Of a stretch of 64,000 nt of DNA, positions 43,937 to 52,859 are shown in pieces (the first letter of the stretch is position 1; every line of letters begins with the position of its first letter). The notes beneath the pieces are model-generated. The model did not search any database, was not told the origin of the DNA, and saw only the letters and a program-made list of their open reading frames with translations. The DNA comes from Alphaproteobacteria bacterium (GTDB lineage Bacteria > Pseudomonadota > Alphaproteobacteria > Rhizobiales > Xanthobacteraceae). A program made the translations under genes and the position numbers. The DNA lies in the NCBI GenBank assembly GCA_026400395.1, contig JAPLPD010000364.1:1-64000 (forward strand), read 5' to 3'.

Positions 43937-44691
43937 GGGCCCTCCGCTCCGATCACCAGGGTCGAGCCGGTGACCGCCGCGGCGTTAGGCGAGCACAAAT
44001 AAACAACCGCCTCCGCAACCTCTTCGGGCCGCGTAAGCCGTCCGGCGGGAACGTCGGATGTGAAATGCGCGAGCGCGGCCTCGCGGCTCATTCCCTTGGC
44101 AATCATCCGGTCGATGGCGCCGCCGATCAGGTCCGTATCGACGTAGCCCGGGCACACGGCATTGACAGTGACGCCAGAGCCCGCCGTCTCCAGCGCGATC
44201 GAACGCACCAGCCCGACCATCGCGTGCTTCGCGGTGCTGTACGGCGCCATGTTGGCGTAACCCTTCAGCCCGGCGATCGACGCGATGGCGACAATCCGGC
44301 CGAAGCCACGCTCGGTCATGCCGCCGATGACGGCCTGCACCGGATGCAGCATCCCCAGCACATGCACCGCGAACATGTCCCGGTACATATCCGGTGTGGT
44401 CTTTGGGAACGGCGCGCCTTTGGCGGTGCCGGCGTTGGCGACCAGGAAATCGATGGGGCCCCGCGCGGCCACGGCCTGGCGCACGCCGCCATCCACAGCT
44501 TTCGAATCGGTGACATCGGCAACAACGTGGCCGGCGGCCTCGCCCTGCCCCACCACCTCCGCCAGTGCTTTGTCGTTGCGGCCGGCGATGGTGACGACGG
44601 CGCCCGCCTGCGTCAGCGCCGCGGCAATGGCGCGGCCGATGCCGCGTCCGCCGCCTGTCACGAGAGCATGCCGTCCCTGCAGAGAAGCCAT
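43933..44691 (-). CDS. SDR family NAD(P)-dependent oxidoreductase
   Basis: 252 aa short-chain dehydrogenase. The cofactor motif is VTGGGRGIGRAI (residues about 12-23), the Asn in ANAG, the Ser in IASIAG and the catalytic YSTAK near residue 155. It probably oxidises a hydroxyacyl-CoA in the pathway, since no classical 3-hydroxyacyl-CoA dehydrogenase is nearby. It is the first gene of the operon; the ATG at 44691 has GAGGCG before it. A frame extension upstream would run through the promoter. Confidence 0.92.
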   Translation of the reverse strand: MASLQGRHALVTGGGRGIGRAIAAALTQAGAVVTIAGRNDKALAEVVGQGEAAGHVVADVTDSKAVDGGVRQAVAARGPIDFLVANAGTAKGAPFPKTTPDMYRDMFAVHVLGMLHPVQAVIGGMTERGFGRIVAIASIAGLKGYANMAPYSTAKHAMVGLVRSIALETAGSGVTVNAVCPGYVDTDLIGGAIDRMIAKGMSREAALAHFTSDVPAGRLTRPEEVAEAVVYLCSPNAAAVTGSTLVIGAEGP

Positions 44692-44713
44692 TTTCGCCTC
44701 TTGTGCGTTAGAT

Positions 44714-44742
44714 ACTTTAAGCTTAAAGTTTTTTGGCTTCAA
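44714..44742 (-). promoter_or_regulatory. Promoter and palindromic operator of the anthranilate-type operon
   Basis: A perfect 16-bp palindrome, ACTTTAAGCTTAAAGT, lies at 44714-44729. On the minus strand a -35 TTGAAG (44742-44737), a 17-bp spacer and a -10 TAAAGT (44719-44714) can be placed, and the palindrome covers the -10 and half the spacer. The -35 sits in ACTTGAAG, a variant of the half-site. The predicted transcript starts about 15 bases before the SDR gene. A MarR-type repressor is encoded within the same operon. Confidence 0.65.
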
Positions 44743-44786
44743 GTACCCAACGGAGCTTTGGCTTCATGCCGAAAGACTCTCAGCGG

Positions 44787-44887
44787 TCATTCCGGGGCGC
44801 ACTGAAGATGCGAGACCGGAATCCAGCGACATGCTCCAAGCCCGCGAATGGATTCCGGGCTCGCGCGTTCCGCGCGCCCCGGAATGA
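44787..44887. repeat. Dispersed palindromic repeat, family A copy 2
   Basis: 101 bp with ends TCATTCCGGGGCGCA and GCGCGCCCCGGAATGA and internal ACCGGAATCCAG/TGGATTCCGGGCTCGC arms, sharing structure with 34205-34308 although the loop differs. It occupies the divergent gap just before the monooxygenase/reductase gene, so it separates that gene from the MarR-type operator. Confidence 0.85.
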
Positions 44888-44914
44888 CGATGGAGATTGC
44901 CTGCGGAGGAGCGC

Positions 44915-47260
44915 ATGAACGTACACGTCATCGGCGGCGGACCGGCCGGCCTGTACTTCGCCATCCTGATGAAAAAGGCTTGGCCGCAGACGCGCATCAC
45001 CGTGTTCGAGCGCAACAAGCCCGACGACACGTTCGGCTTCGGCGTGGTGTTCTCCGATCAGACGCTGGCCGGCTTCGAGTCATACGACCTGGAGACCTAC
45101 CGCCAGATCGTCGGCCATTTCGCCTATTGGGACGACATCGAAATCCATTTTCGCGGCTCGACGTTCCGCATCGGCGGCAACGGCTTCTGCGGCACCTCGC
45201 GCTCCATGCTGCTGAAGATTCTGAGCCGCCGTGCGCATTCGGTCGGCATCGACCTCAAATACGGCGCGGAAGCCGATCCGGATAAAATGACAACACGCGG
45301 CGCTGATCTGGTGGTCGCCGCCGACGGCATCAATTCGCGCACCCGCGATCTGTTCAAGGACAAGTTCAAGCCATCCATCGAGCTGAGGCCCAACCATTTC
45401 TGCTGGATGGGCTCAGACCGGCCGATGGATGCCTTCAACTTCTTCTTCCGGGAAACCCCGCACGGCATCTTCATCGCGCACTGCTACCAGTATCAGCCCG
45501 GCCGCTCGACCTGGGTGATGGAAACCGATCCGGAGACGTTCAAGCGCGCCGGCCTCGAAAAGCTTGACGAGTCGGCTTCGGCGCAATTCCTCGAAGGTGT
45601 ATTCGCCGAGGAACTGGCCGGTCACAAGCTAATCACCAACCGCTCGCTTTGGCGGAATTTCCCCACCATCCGCTGCGAGAAATGGACCGCCGGAAACATC
45701 GTGCTGCTCGGCGACGCCAAGGCGACCGCGCATTTCTCCATCGGCTCAGGAACCAAACTAGCGATGGAAGACGCCATCGCGCTCTACGAGGCGTTCCGCT
45801 TCACCGGAGGGCGTGACGTGAAGGCGTCGCTCACGCGGTTTGAATCGGCGCGTCGCGAGGAGGTCGAGAAGACGCAGCATTCGGCCGACGTTTCGCTGGT
45901 CTGGTTCGAGCACGTCAAACGATTCTGGGACATGGATCCGACGCGCTTTGCCTTCGGGTTGATGACGCGGTCGAAGGCGATCACCTACGATAACCTGGCG
46001 CTGCGCGCGCCCGAGTTCGTCAAGCTCGCCGACAAGTTCGTGGCCCGCGACACGCAGGCGCAGGGCTTTGATATCGACGTGGCCAAGCCCGGCGTTCCGA
46101 TGTTCCAGCCGTTTCGGCTGCGCGACATGGTGCTGGCCAATCGCGTGGTGGTCTCGCCGATGTGCCAGTACTCAGCCAAGGACGGGCTGCCGGGCGATTG
46201 GCATATGGTGCATTACGGCTCGCGTGCGATCGGCGGGGCGGGCCTGATGTTCACCGAAATGACCGACGTGTCGGAGCTGGCCCGCATCTCGCCGGGCTGC
46301 ACCGGAATCTACAACGACGCACAGGAATCCGCCTGGACGCGCATCGTCGATTTCGTGCACGCCAACTCCGCCACCAAGTTCTGCCTGCAGCTCGGCCACG
46401 CCGGGCGGAAGGGTTCGACCCGGCTGATGTGGGATGGCATCGACGAGCCGCTGCCGGCGGGAAACTGGCCGCTGGTGTCGGCTTCGCCGCTCCCCTATTA
46501 CCCGCACAGTCAGGTGCCGCGCGAGATGACGCGCCCGGACATGGACGCAACGATCACCGACTACGTGCAGGCGGTGAAGCGCGCCGAGCGCGCGGGCTTC
46601 GATATGATCGAGTTGCACGCCGCGCACGGCTATCTTCTCGCAAGCTTCATCTCGCCGCTGACCAACAAGCGCACCGACGCATACGGCGGTACGCTGGACA
46701 ATCGCCTGCGCTTTCCGCTCGAGGTGTTCCGCGCCATGCGCAGCGTCTGGCCTGAGAAGAAGCCGATGTCGGTCCGCATTTCCGCCACCGATTGGCAGGA
46801 CGGCGGCCTCACCGGCGATGACGCCGTGCAGGTCGCCCGGGCTTTCGCCGAAGCGGGCTGTGACCTGATCGATGTCTCCACCGGACAGAGCACGCCGGAC
46901 GCCGATCCTTTTTACGGGCGCATGTACCAGACCCCGTTTTCCGACCAGATCAGGAACGACGCGGATATCGCCACCATGTGCGTCGGCGCCATCACCAGCG
47001 CCGATCAGGTCAATACCATCGTGGCGGCAGGCCGCGCCGACCTCGTTGCCCTGGCGCGGCCCCACCTCGCCGATCCGGCGTTCACCCTTAAGGCCGCAGC
47101 CTGGTATGGAGCCAAGAACATCGCCACGCCGCCCCAATATGTGGCCGGCCGGGACCAGCTGTTTCGCGAAAGCGACCGGGCCAGCAAGGAACTGACCGAG
47201 CTCAAGCTCAAGGCCAAGCCCAAAGCCCACGTCACCACGTGGAAACAGGCCGCGGAATAG
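44915..47260 (+). CDS. Bifunctional 2-aminobenzoyl-CoA monooxygenase/reductase (salicylyl-CoA 5-hydroxylase/oxidoreductase type)
   Basis: 781 aa two-domain flavoenzyme. Residues 1-390 form a group A flavin monooxygenase ([14 protein letters not shown] motif in [13 protein letters not shown] motif in [15 protein letters not shown]). Residues about 395-770 form an old-yellow-enzyme-type reductase ([52 protein letters not shown]). This fusion matches the Azoarcus anthranilate enzyme, which hydroxylates and reduces 2-aminobenzoyl-CoA to a ring-reduced enamine. Some such proteins are annotated salicylyl-CoA 5-hydroxylases. Ribosome site GGAGGA; divergent from the SDR-MarR operon. Confidence 0.92.
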   Translation: MNVHVIGGGPAGLYFAILMKKAWPQTRITVFERNKPDDTFGFGVVFSDQTLAGFESYDLETYRQIVGHFAYWDDIEIHFRGSTFRIGGNGFCGTSRSMLLKILSRRAHSVGIDLKYGAEADPDKMTTRGADLVVAADGINSRTRDLFKDKFKPSIELRPNHFCWMGSDRPMDAFNFFFRETPHGIFIAHCYQYQPGRSTWVMETDPETFKRAGLEKLDESASAQFLEGVFAEELAGHKLITNRSLWRNFPTIRCEKWTAGNIVLLGDAKATAHFSIGSGTKLAMEDAIALYEAFRFTGGRDVKASLTRFESARREEVEKTQHSADVSLVWFEHVKRFWDMDPTRFAFGLMTRSKAITYDNLALRAPEFVKLADKFVARDTQAQGFDIDVAKPGVPMFQPFRLRDMVLANRVVVSPMCQYSAKDGLPGDWHMVHYGSRAIGGAGLMFTEMTDVSELARISPGCTGIYNDAQESAWTRIVDFVHANSATKFCLQLGHAGRKGSTRLMWDGIDEPLPAGNWPLVSASPLPYYPHSQVPREMTRPDMDATITDYVQAVKRAERAGFDMIELHAAHGYLLASFISPLTNKRTDAYGGTLDNRLRFPLEVFRAMRSVWPEKKPMSVRISATDWQDGGLTGDDAVQVARAFAEAGCDLIDVSTGQSTPDADPFYGRMYQTPFSDQIRNDADIATMCVGAITSADQVNTIVAAGRADLVALARPHLADPAFTLKAAAWYGAKNIATPPQYVAGRDQLFRESDRASKELTELKLKAKPKAHVTTWKQAAE

Positions 47261-47275
47261 GGCCAAATCCCGGGA

Positions 47276-47304
47276 TAGACCATTAAGAAACTTGGCTCTA
47301 TATA
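47276..47304 (+). promoter_or_regulatory. Possible promoter of the tRNA-Gln gene
   Basis: TAGACC, a 17-bp spacer and TATATA precede the tRNA by about 80 bp. The match to sigma70 is only moderate (4 of 6 in each hexamer). Confidence 0.3.
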
Positions 47305-47387
47305 GGGGCCGCATCCGGTTCGGGCTCCCGCCTGGGCTGGTTGCGGCTTCCCGAAGCCCGCGCTGCTTCCGATTGGCCCGGCCGCGT

Positions 47388-47461
47388 TGGGGGATCGTCC
47401 AATGGTAGGACATCAGACTCTGACTCTGAGTATCTAGGTTCGAATCCTAGTCCCCCAGCCA
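47388..47461 (+). tRNA. tRNA-Gln (anticodon CTG)
   Basis: 74 nt including an encoded CCA. Acceptor stem TGGGGGA pairs with TCCCCCA, the D-arm is GTCC-AATGGTA-GGAC, and the anticodon stem TCAGA/TCTGA carries loop CTCTGAC with anticodon CTG. The T-arm is CTAGG-TTCGAAT-CCTAG; the discriminator base is G. All stems pair fully. It reads CAG, the main Gln codon at high GC. It stands alone between the anthranilate cluster and the Bug-rich block. Confidence 0.95.
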
Positions 47462-47869
47462 ACTCTATCGCTGTTTGTCGCAGGTATTCCCTGTCTTTGG
47501 TCCGCCTATCGCAGCTCAGCGACGATGGTGGTTAAAGAGCGCGCCGCCAATTCGTGAGAAGGCTATTGGGGCAAATACCAGCTCCCGGCGCTTTCACGGT
47601 GGCGACGATGCACCGGCGCTACTTGCTGACGATGACGATCCAAACCGCTCTTGCCCCCGCCAGCACACCCTTCGCGCAACGAATTGGCGATCGGTTTCCA
47701 CATCCAGTTCCATGCCGGTTCAGCCACCGCGCATCTCCCCATATCTGGCAAGATTTCTTATCAGTGGCGAACCGGACGATTTTCTGCTCGGCTTCCTGGG
47801 ACGCACCGCAGCGGTGCGGCAGGCCAACATCCATCTGCACATATTCACTCCCAACGAATCGAGAGCAAC
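47462..47869. other. 408-bp gene-free stretch after the tRNA
   Basis: No reading frame with convincing composition is seen on either strand; the overlapping frames have the look of shadows. No copy of the tRNA 3' end, integrase remnant or insertion-sequence end was found. The last part may hold the promoter of the following deacetylase gene. Confidence 0.5.
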
Positions 47870-48718
47870 GTGCCTTCAAAACATGCATGGCCTGAGCAAA
47901 AACAACTCGCCGTTTCCATCACTGTGTTGATCGAGACGTGGACCGAAGGACGCGCCCCGCCCTATTCCGTGCAGACAACCCAGTTGAAGCCAGGAACGAT
48001 CGACAACTCGGCCATCACCTGGGCCCAGTATGGTGGCAACGAGGGCGTCTGGCGTCTGTTGCGCATCCTCAATCACTTCGGAATCCCAGCGACCTTCGCA
48101 ATCAACGCCAAGTGCGCGGAGCTTTATCCCGAAGTCGTCAAAGAAATCGTCGCGACGGGCCACGAGATCGCGGCGCATGGCCTCTACCAGGATCAACTGC
48201 ATGTCTACATGCAGCGGGACGAGGAGCGCGACGCCATCCGCAAGAGTCTCGATCTGATTCAGGCGAAAAGCGGACGTCGTCCGAATGGTTGGGTTTGTCC
48301 GGTCCATGCCTGGGGTCCGAATACGGTCGAACTGTTGGCCGAGGAAGGTCTCAACTGGCACGGTGAGGTCAACTACACGAGCCTGCCCCGTCTCCAGCCA
48401 GCCGCCGGCCGAACGATCGTCGCGCTGCCCTTTGGCGATTTCGCCGACAATCGCGTCCTCCGGGGTAACCCGAAGGATTTCCACGACGTCTTCGTCAACA
48501 CCTTCGACTTTCTGCAGAAGTTCGAACCGATGGCGATGCTACCGATGACACTTCATTCTCACTGGGGCGGCCGGGCGCTGATGTCGGCGATGGCATTCGG
48601 GATATTCGAGCACTTCAAGAAGGCCGATAATGTCTGGTTCGCCCGCAGCAACGACATCGCCGAATGGACGAGGCACCAAGGGATAGCCGACACGGCTTAT
48701 CGAGAGCGCTTCTTTTAG
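47870..48718 (+). CDS. Polysaccharide deacetylase family protein (PuuE/allantoinase-like)
   Basis: 282 aa, cytosolic by sequence (no signal peptide). The start is a GTG at 47870 (VPSKHAWPEQKQ), chosen because residues upstream look like shadow coding. The NodB-like fold is suggested by AVSITVLIETWTEGR, GHEIAAHGLYQDQL near residue 100, PNGWVCPVHAWGPNTVELLA, and LPMTLHSHWGGRA. The catalytic Asp of true CE4 enzymes is replaced (ETW), as in uric-acid/allantoin-type members. The substrate is unknown; it leads a two-gene run with the HD protein. Confidence 0.87.
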   Translation: MPSKHAWPEQKQLAVSITVLIETWTEGRAPPYSVQTTQLKPGTIDNSAITWAQYGGNEGVWRLLRILNHFGIPATFAINAKCAELYPEVVKEIVATGHEIAAHGLYQDQLHVYMQRDEERDAIRKSLDLIQAKSGRRPNGWVCPVHAWGPNTVELLAEEGLNWHGEVNYTSLPRLQPAAGRTIVALPFGDFADNRVLRGNPKDFHDVFVNTFDFLQKFEPMAMLPMTLHSHWGGRALMSAMAFGIFEHFKKADNVWFARSNDIAEWTRHQGIADTAYRERFF

Positions 48719-48787
48719 GCGCTCGCTGGGACGCCGAGCCAACGAAATGGTACACTACGTTCAAATTTGTCCACGGAGCGGATCAAC

Positions 48788-49636
48788 ATGGAAGTCGATC
48801 GCAATGCCCTGATCCAGGGCATGGGCGGCGAAGAGGCCGTCGCCAAGATGGATCACGAGCAACGCGCTGATGCCCTCGAGGACTTCATGTCGGGGGAACT
48901 CGACGCAGCAATTCTCGCTCGCAAGGCGCCCAAGCGCTACCCCACCGTTGCTGAGCTTCAAGAAAAGATCGAGACGCGCGACCATCGGCGCGGCATAGGC
49001 AAGCTATTTCGTCCGATCCCTTCCCGCATCGGCTCGGATGAAGACATGTCGGGCGTAATGGTCAAGCGGCTCACGCCGATGCCACAACGACCTTCGCTGG
49101 AAGACTTCTTCGAACACCGCTTTGCGCCGGCCGGGCATCTGCTCCAGAGCGCGGCGCTGGCGAAAAAGAATGCCGCATCCGAGGAGGTGATCCTGGCGTG
49201 CCTGCTGCACGACATCGGAAATTCACTGATCAAGAGCGACCACGGCTATTGGGGCGCGCAACTCATCGAACCTTATGTGTCCGAGAAGGTGACCTTCGCC
49301 GTCCGTTATCATCAGGCGCTGCGTTTTTTCGCGGACACTTCGGTCAACTACGAATATCCCAAGCGATACTACGAACTCTTCGGCATCGATTATGTGCCGC
49401 CGCCCTACATCCAGGCCGCTCACGATTATGCGCGTAATCACAAGTGGTATATGGAAGCCCGGCTCGTGACGCTGAACGACTATTATGCATTCGACCCCAA
49501 TGTCGAACTTTCGATCGACGAATTCCGCGACATCATCGGCCGCCATTTCAAGCAGCCGAAAGAAGGGCTCGGATACGATCAAACGCCTGTGAGCCACATG
49601 TGGCGGGCCATGATCAATCCCGACAGCCCGCTCTAA
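48788..49636 (+). CDS. HD-domain metal-dependent phosphohydrolase/oxygenase (PhnZ/MIOX-like pattern)
   Basis: 282 aa. An N-terminal extension of about 90 residues precedes an HD fold. Candidate ligands are His117 (HLLQSA), His141/Asp142 (LLHDIGN), His152 (DHGYWGA), His175 (YHQAL) and Asp231 (LNDYYAF). The H-x23-HD spacing and the two later His follow the pattern of diiron HD oxygenases such as PhnZ, though the gap to His152 is shorter. It could equally be a phosphohydrolase. ATG at 48788 with GGAGCGG. It lies 69 bp after the deacetylase gene. Confidence 0.87.
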   Translation: MEVDRNALIQGMGGEEAVAKMDHEQRADALEDFMSGELDAAILARKAPKRYPTVAELQEKIETRDHRRGIGKLFRPIPSRIGSDEDMSGVMVKRLTPMPQRPSLEDFFEHRFAPAGHLLQSAALAKKNAASEEVILACLLHDIGNSLIKSDHGYWGAQLIEPYVSEKVTFAVRYHQALRFFADTSVNYEYPKRYYELFGIDYVPPPYIQAAHDYARNHKWYMEARLVTLNDYYAFDPNVELSIDEFRDIIGRHFKQPKEGLGYDQTPVSHMWRAMINPDSPL

Positions 49637-49824
49637 TATCGTGCTTTCGTTACAGAAAACCGGTGTGCGGCGGGGAACTCTTGTGCAGGTAATCGCAAAC
49701 GCAAAGCGAATTCGACGATACGGAACGCACCGGTTGCTTTAACTCGAACTCTCGGGTGAATTCCGTCTCTGCATGATGCATCTCCGATCCCGTTACGCGG
49801 TGCAATCGCAGGCGCAGGTCGTTG

Positions 49825-50802
49825 CTATGGAATTTTGGCGCCGGAGAAGTTGACGACCTTACCCCACTTTTCGGTGTCTTCGACGATGAGTTTGCCAAAG
49901 TCGGCAGGCGTGCCCGAAAGCGGCGCGCCACCGATTTCGTCAAGCCGCATCCTGAATTTCGGCTCGGCCAGCGCTTCGTTGAGCACCTTGTTGAGCGTAT
50001 CGACGATCTCCACCGGCGTTGCTCTGGGCGCGCCCAGGCCATACCACTGACTCGACTCGTAGCCTGGGATGGTCTCGGCAACTGTCGGCAAATTCGGGAG
50101 AGCCTCCGATCTTGACGCGGTCGTCACAGCAAGCGCGCGGACCGCGCCAGTTTTGATCTGCTGGATTGAGCCCGGCATCGTATCGAACAAGACATCCATC
50201 TGTCCGCCCAGCAGATCGATCAGCGCGGGGCCAGCCCCCTTATATGGCACGTGCATCATATCGACGCCGGTCATCATCTTGAACAACTCTCCACCGACCA
50301 TCTGCACGCTTCCGATGCCGGCCGACGCCATGTTGAGCTTTCCCGGGCGGGCCTTGGCATAGGCAATGAACTCGGAAACCGTTTGGGCTGGGACCGACGG
50401 ATGGACTTCCATGACTTGGGGCACGCGAGCAATGCCCGCGACCGGCGCGATGTCGCGGATGAAATTGAAATTGAGCTTGTCATAGAGCGTCGCGTTGATC
50501 GCGTTCGCCGCAGAAACCAGATAGAGCGTATAACCATCGGGCGGCGCGCGCACAACTAGTTCCGCGCCCATATTGGTACCGCCGCCAACCCGGTTCTCCA
50601 CATAGAATTGCTGACCGAGCCGCTCCGACAGCGCCTGGGCGATCAGGCGCGCGGCGAAATCGATGCCGCCACACGCGGATGTACCAGCCACGATCCGCAC
50701 CGGCCGCGACGGATAGGATTGCCCCCACGCAAAACTCGACACGGCCGGCAGGGCGACAGCGCCCGCCGCCAGTTCGAGAAATCCGCGCCTGGAACGGTTC
50801 AT
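49825..50802 (-). CDS. TTT substrate-binding protein, Bug family
   Basis: 325 aa periplasmic receptor. The N-terminus MNRSRRGFLELAAGAVALPA carries a twin-arginine-type signal (RSRRGFLEL), less common in this family. The Bug marks are QSYPSRPVRIVAGTSACGGI and VENRVGGGTNMGA, with PPDGYTLYLVSA. The start could also lie 12 bp upstream (MIGKMNRS). It is the last gene of the block before the HD gene on the other strand and follows the TPP enzyme gene by 190 bp. Confidence 0.93.
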   Translation of the reverse strand: MNRSRRGFLELAAGAVALPAVSSFAWGQSYPSRPVRIVAGTSACGGIDFAARLIAQALSERLGQQFYVENRVGGGTNMGAELVVRAPPDGYTLYLVSAANAINATLYDKLNFNFIRDIAPVAGIARVPQVMEVHPSVPAQTVSEFIAYAKARPGKLNMASAGIGSVQMVGGELFKMMTGVDMMHVPYKGAGPALIDLLGGQMDVLFDTMPGSIQQIKTGAVRALAVTTASRSEALPNLPTVAETIPGYESSQWYGLGAPRATPVEIVDTLNKVLNEALAEPKFRMRLDEIGGAPLSGTPADFGKLIVEDTEKWGKVVNFSGAKIP

Positions 50803-50992
50803 TTTGCCGATCATCGATGGATCACATTTGAGCGTGGTGGATAGTTCCGCTGTCTGTCCGGCTGCATTCACAACAAGTTGGTGTGGCATCCGTCAGATTG
50901 ACGCCTGCAAATTCCATACCGGCTGCGGTTCGCGCGCCCTCGCACGCTCGCAAAAGCGGGAGCGCGCGAGACAGTTTGGAAGTCCTTCACCC

Positions 50993-52777
50993 CTACTCGC
51001 CGCGCGCCAATGGCGGGGTGGCATAGCCCGGCACAACGTGAGCATCGATCAAATAAGGCCGGCCCTGCTCAACGATCTTGAGACCGCGCAGGATGGCAGC
51101 CTCCAAATCCGGCACGTTCTTGACCGGACCTTCAGCTTCCACGCCTTGCGCACGCGCCAGTCCGGCGAAGTCGAGTTGCGGTTGATCGATGCGTTGTCCG
51201 ATCCAACGGTTCTCCACCGGACGTGACCGTATCTTGGCAACGGCCTCCTGATGAAGTTCATCGTTGAAGTTCGAACGGTTGTTGGAAACGATGTACAGCG
51301 CGGGCAGTGAGTAATGCGCCGCCGTCCAGAGGGCCGACACGCCCTGCATAAAATCGCCATCGCCCAGCACGGAGATGACAGGCCGCCTGCTGTCCTTCAT
51401 CGCCAGCGAAACGCCGACGGTGATACCGGGGCCGGCCGCAAGACCCGCGCCACCGTCATGGCCTAGGAAGTCCAACGGATCGCGAAACGCATAAACGTCT
51501 CCCGCCCATCCGATCGTGGTGTGAGCCATGCTGAACTTGCGCGAGCCCCTGATCTTCTCAAGCGCCACCTCGACATCGCGCGGCATGATTTCGGTCGCGG
51601 CCTTGGCCGAGTATTCCGCAGGCGCCAGAGTGCTCTTGCCTGCGCTTCGCGTTGCCGGACGCTTTGTGAAGCTCTTCTGCAATACCGGCAACAACTGCGA
51701 GATCAGCACATCCGGATCGGAACTGACCGGAACGTCGACGGGAGGCAGGCTGAAATAATCCATGCTCCAGCCGTTGTGCAGCGCGTGATCGAGCGAAACA
51801 TGCGCGACCTTCGCCACCGTATCCTCGGTCTTCTTGGATATCTGCAGCAACAGACCATTGAGGTCGACCCAATCGAAGCTAATGATCAAATCCGATCCCT
51901 TGACGAGTTCCTTGGCCTTTGGATTCAACCAATAGGACGGCGGTATCGCATGCTGCGGGTGATCGGTCGGGAACACCGAACGTTCGCGGATCGACGTCAG
52001 AACAGCGGCGCCGGTGTGCTCGACCAGGCTCACGCGCCTGTCCCACGCCTCCTGCGATCGTGAGCCTCGTCCGAACAGGAAAAGCGGTGTCTTCGCCGCG
52101 GCAATAAGATCGGCCAGTTCCGCAACTTGCTCGTGGGACGCGGATGGCGCCGGAGGCGCACGGAAGCGGCCGGGTTCAGGAATGGAGACCGAACGATCGA
52201 GCTTCTGTTCCTGGAGGCCCGCGTCGAGACAGACATACACCGGCCCAAAGGGCGCAGTCGTCGACATTTGATAGGCCTTCAGCATGCTCCCGACAATCGC
52301 CTCCGCCGAGCGCGGCTCGTCATCCCATTTCGTAAAGTCGCGCAACAGCGCGCCTTGATCCTTGGCCGTGTGAATCCAATCGATCCACGGGCGGCGCTTG
52401 TCGGCGGCAACCGGTCCGGTCGCACCCAACGCCAGGATCGGCATCCGGTCGCACCATGCATTGAAGATGCCCATCAGGCCGTGCATCAGACCGACGTTGC
52501 TATGCAGCACACAAGCCATGGGCTCGTCTGTGACCTTGGCATAGCCATGCGCGATCGAGACAACGTGATCTTCGTGCAGGCACAACAGCATCTGGGGCGA
52601 GCCGTTGCCGAGATAGTTCACCAGGCTGTCGTGAAAGCCACGATAACTTGCACCGGGATTCAGTGAGAGGTACTTGATGTTGAGCTTGCGCAGCATTTCG
52701 GCTGCGACGTCGCTACCCCATCCCATGTCGTTCGGAGCAGCTTTGCTCAACGGTCTTTCAAGCTCTTTCATAACCAT
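50993..52777 (-). CDS. Thiamine-pyrophosphate-dependent enzyme (acetolactate synthase/benzoylformate decarboxylase-like)
   Basis: 594 aa, three-domain TPP enzyme. The conserved glutamate is in CLHEDHVVSIAHGYA near residue 69 and the TPP-binding motif is GDGDFMQGVSALWTA near 490. It may be a 2-oxoacid decarboxylase or carboligase; no substrate can be read off. ATG at 52777; another ATG two codons in (52771) has a better ribosome site. It is flanked by two Bug receptor genes, so it probably acts on the imported acid. Confidence 0.9.
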   Translation of the reverse strand: MVMKELERPLSKAAPNDMGWGSDVAAEMLRKLNIKYLSLNPGASYRGFHDSLVNYLGNGSPQMLLCLHEDHVVSIAHGYAKVTDEPMACVLHSNVGLMHGLMGIFNAWCDRMPILALGATGPVAADKRRPWIDWIHTAKDQGALLRDFTKWDDEPRSAEAIVGSMLKAYQMSTTAPFGPVYVCLDAGLQEQKLDRSVSIPEPGRFRAPPAPSASHEQVAELADLIAAAKTPLFLFGRGSRSQEAWDRRVSLVEHTGAAVLTSIRERSVFPTDHPQHAIPPSYWLNPKAKELVKGSDLIISFDWVDLNGLLLQISKKTEDTVAKVAHVSLDHALHNGWSMDYFSLPPVDVPVSSDPDVLISQLLPVLQKSFTKRPATRSAGKSTLAPAEYSAKAATEIMPRDVEVALEKIRGSRKFSMAHTTIGWAGDVYAFRDPLDFLGHDGGAGLAAGPGITVGVSLAMKDSRRPVISVLGDGDFMQGVSALWTAAHYSLPALYIVSNNRSNFNDELHQEAVAKIRSRPVENRWIGQRIDQPQLDFAGLARAQGVEAEGPVKNVPDLEAAILRGLKIVEQGRPYLIDAHVVPGYATPPLARGE

Positions 52778-52859
52778 CTCGACTTTGTTGGGAAGGAATC
52801 AGGCTTTGCTTGCACCAGGGTCTGCTGACCGCATAACGGCACAGTTGTAAACAGACCTC

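Noticed and set aside
49658-49735. Inverted repeat AACCGGTG / CACCGGTT as a terminator between convergent genes
   Set aside because: The arms are only 8 bp with a 62-nt loop and no U-run; chance occurrence is likely.
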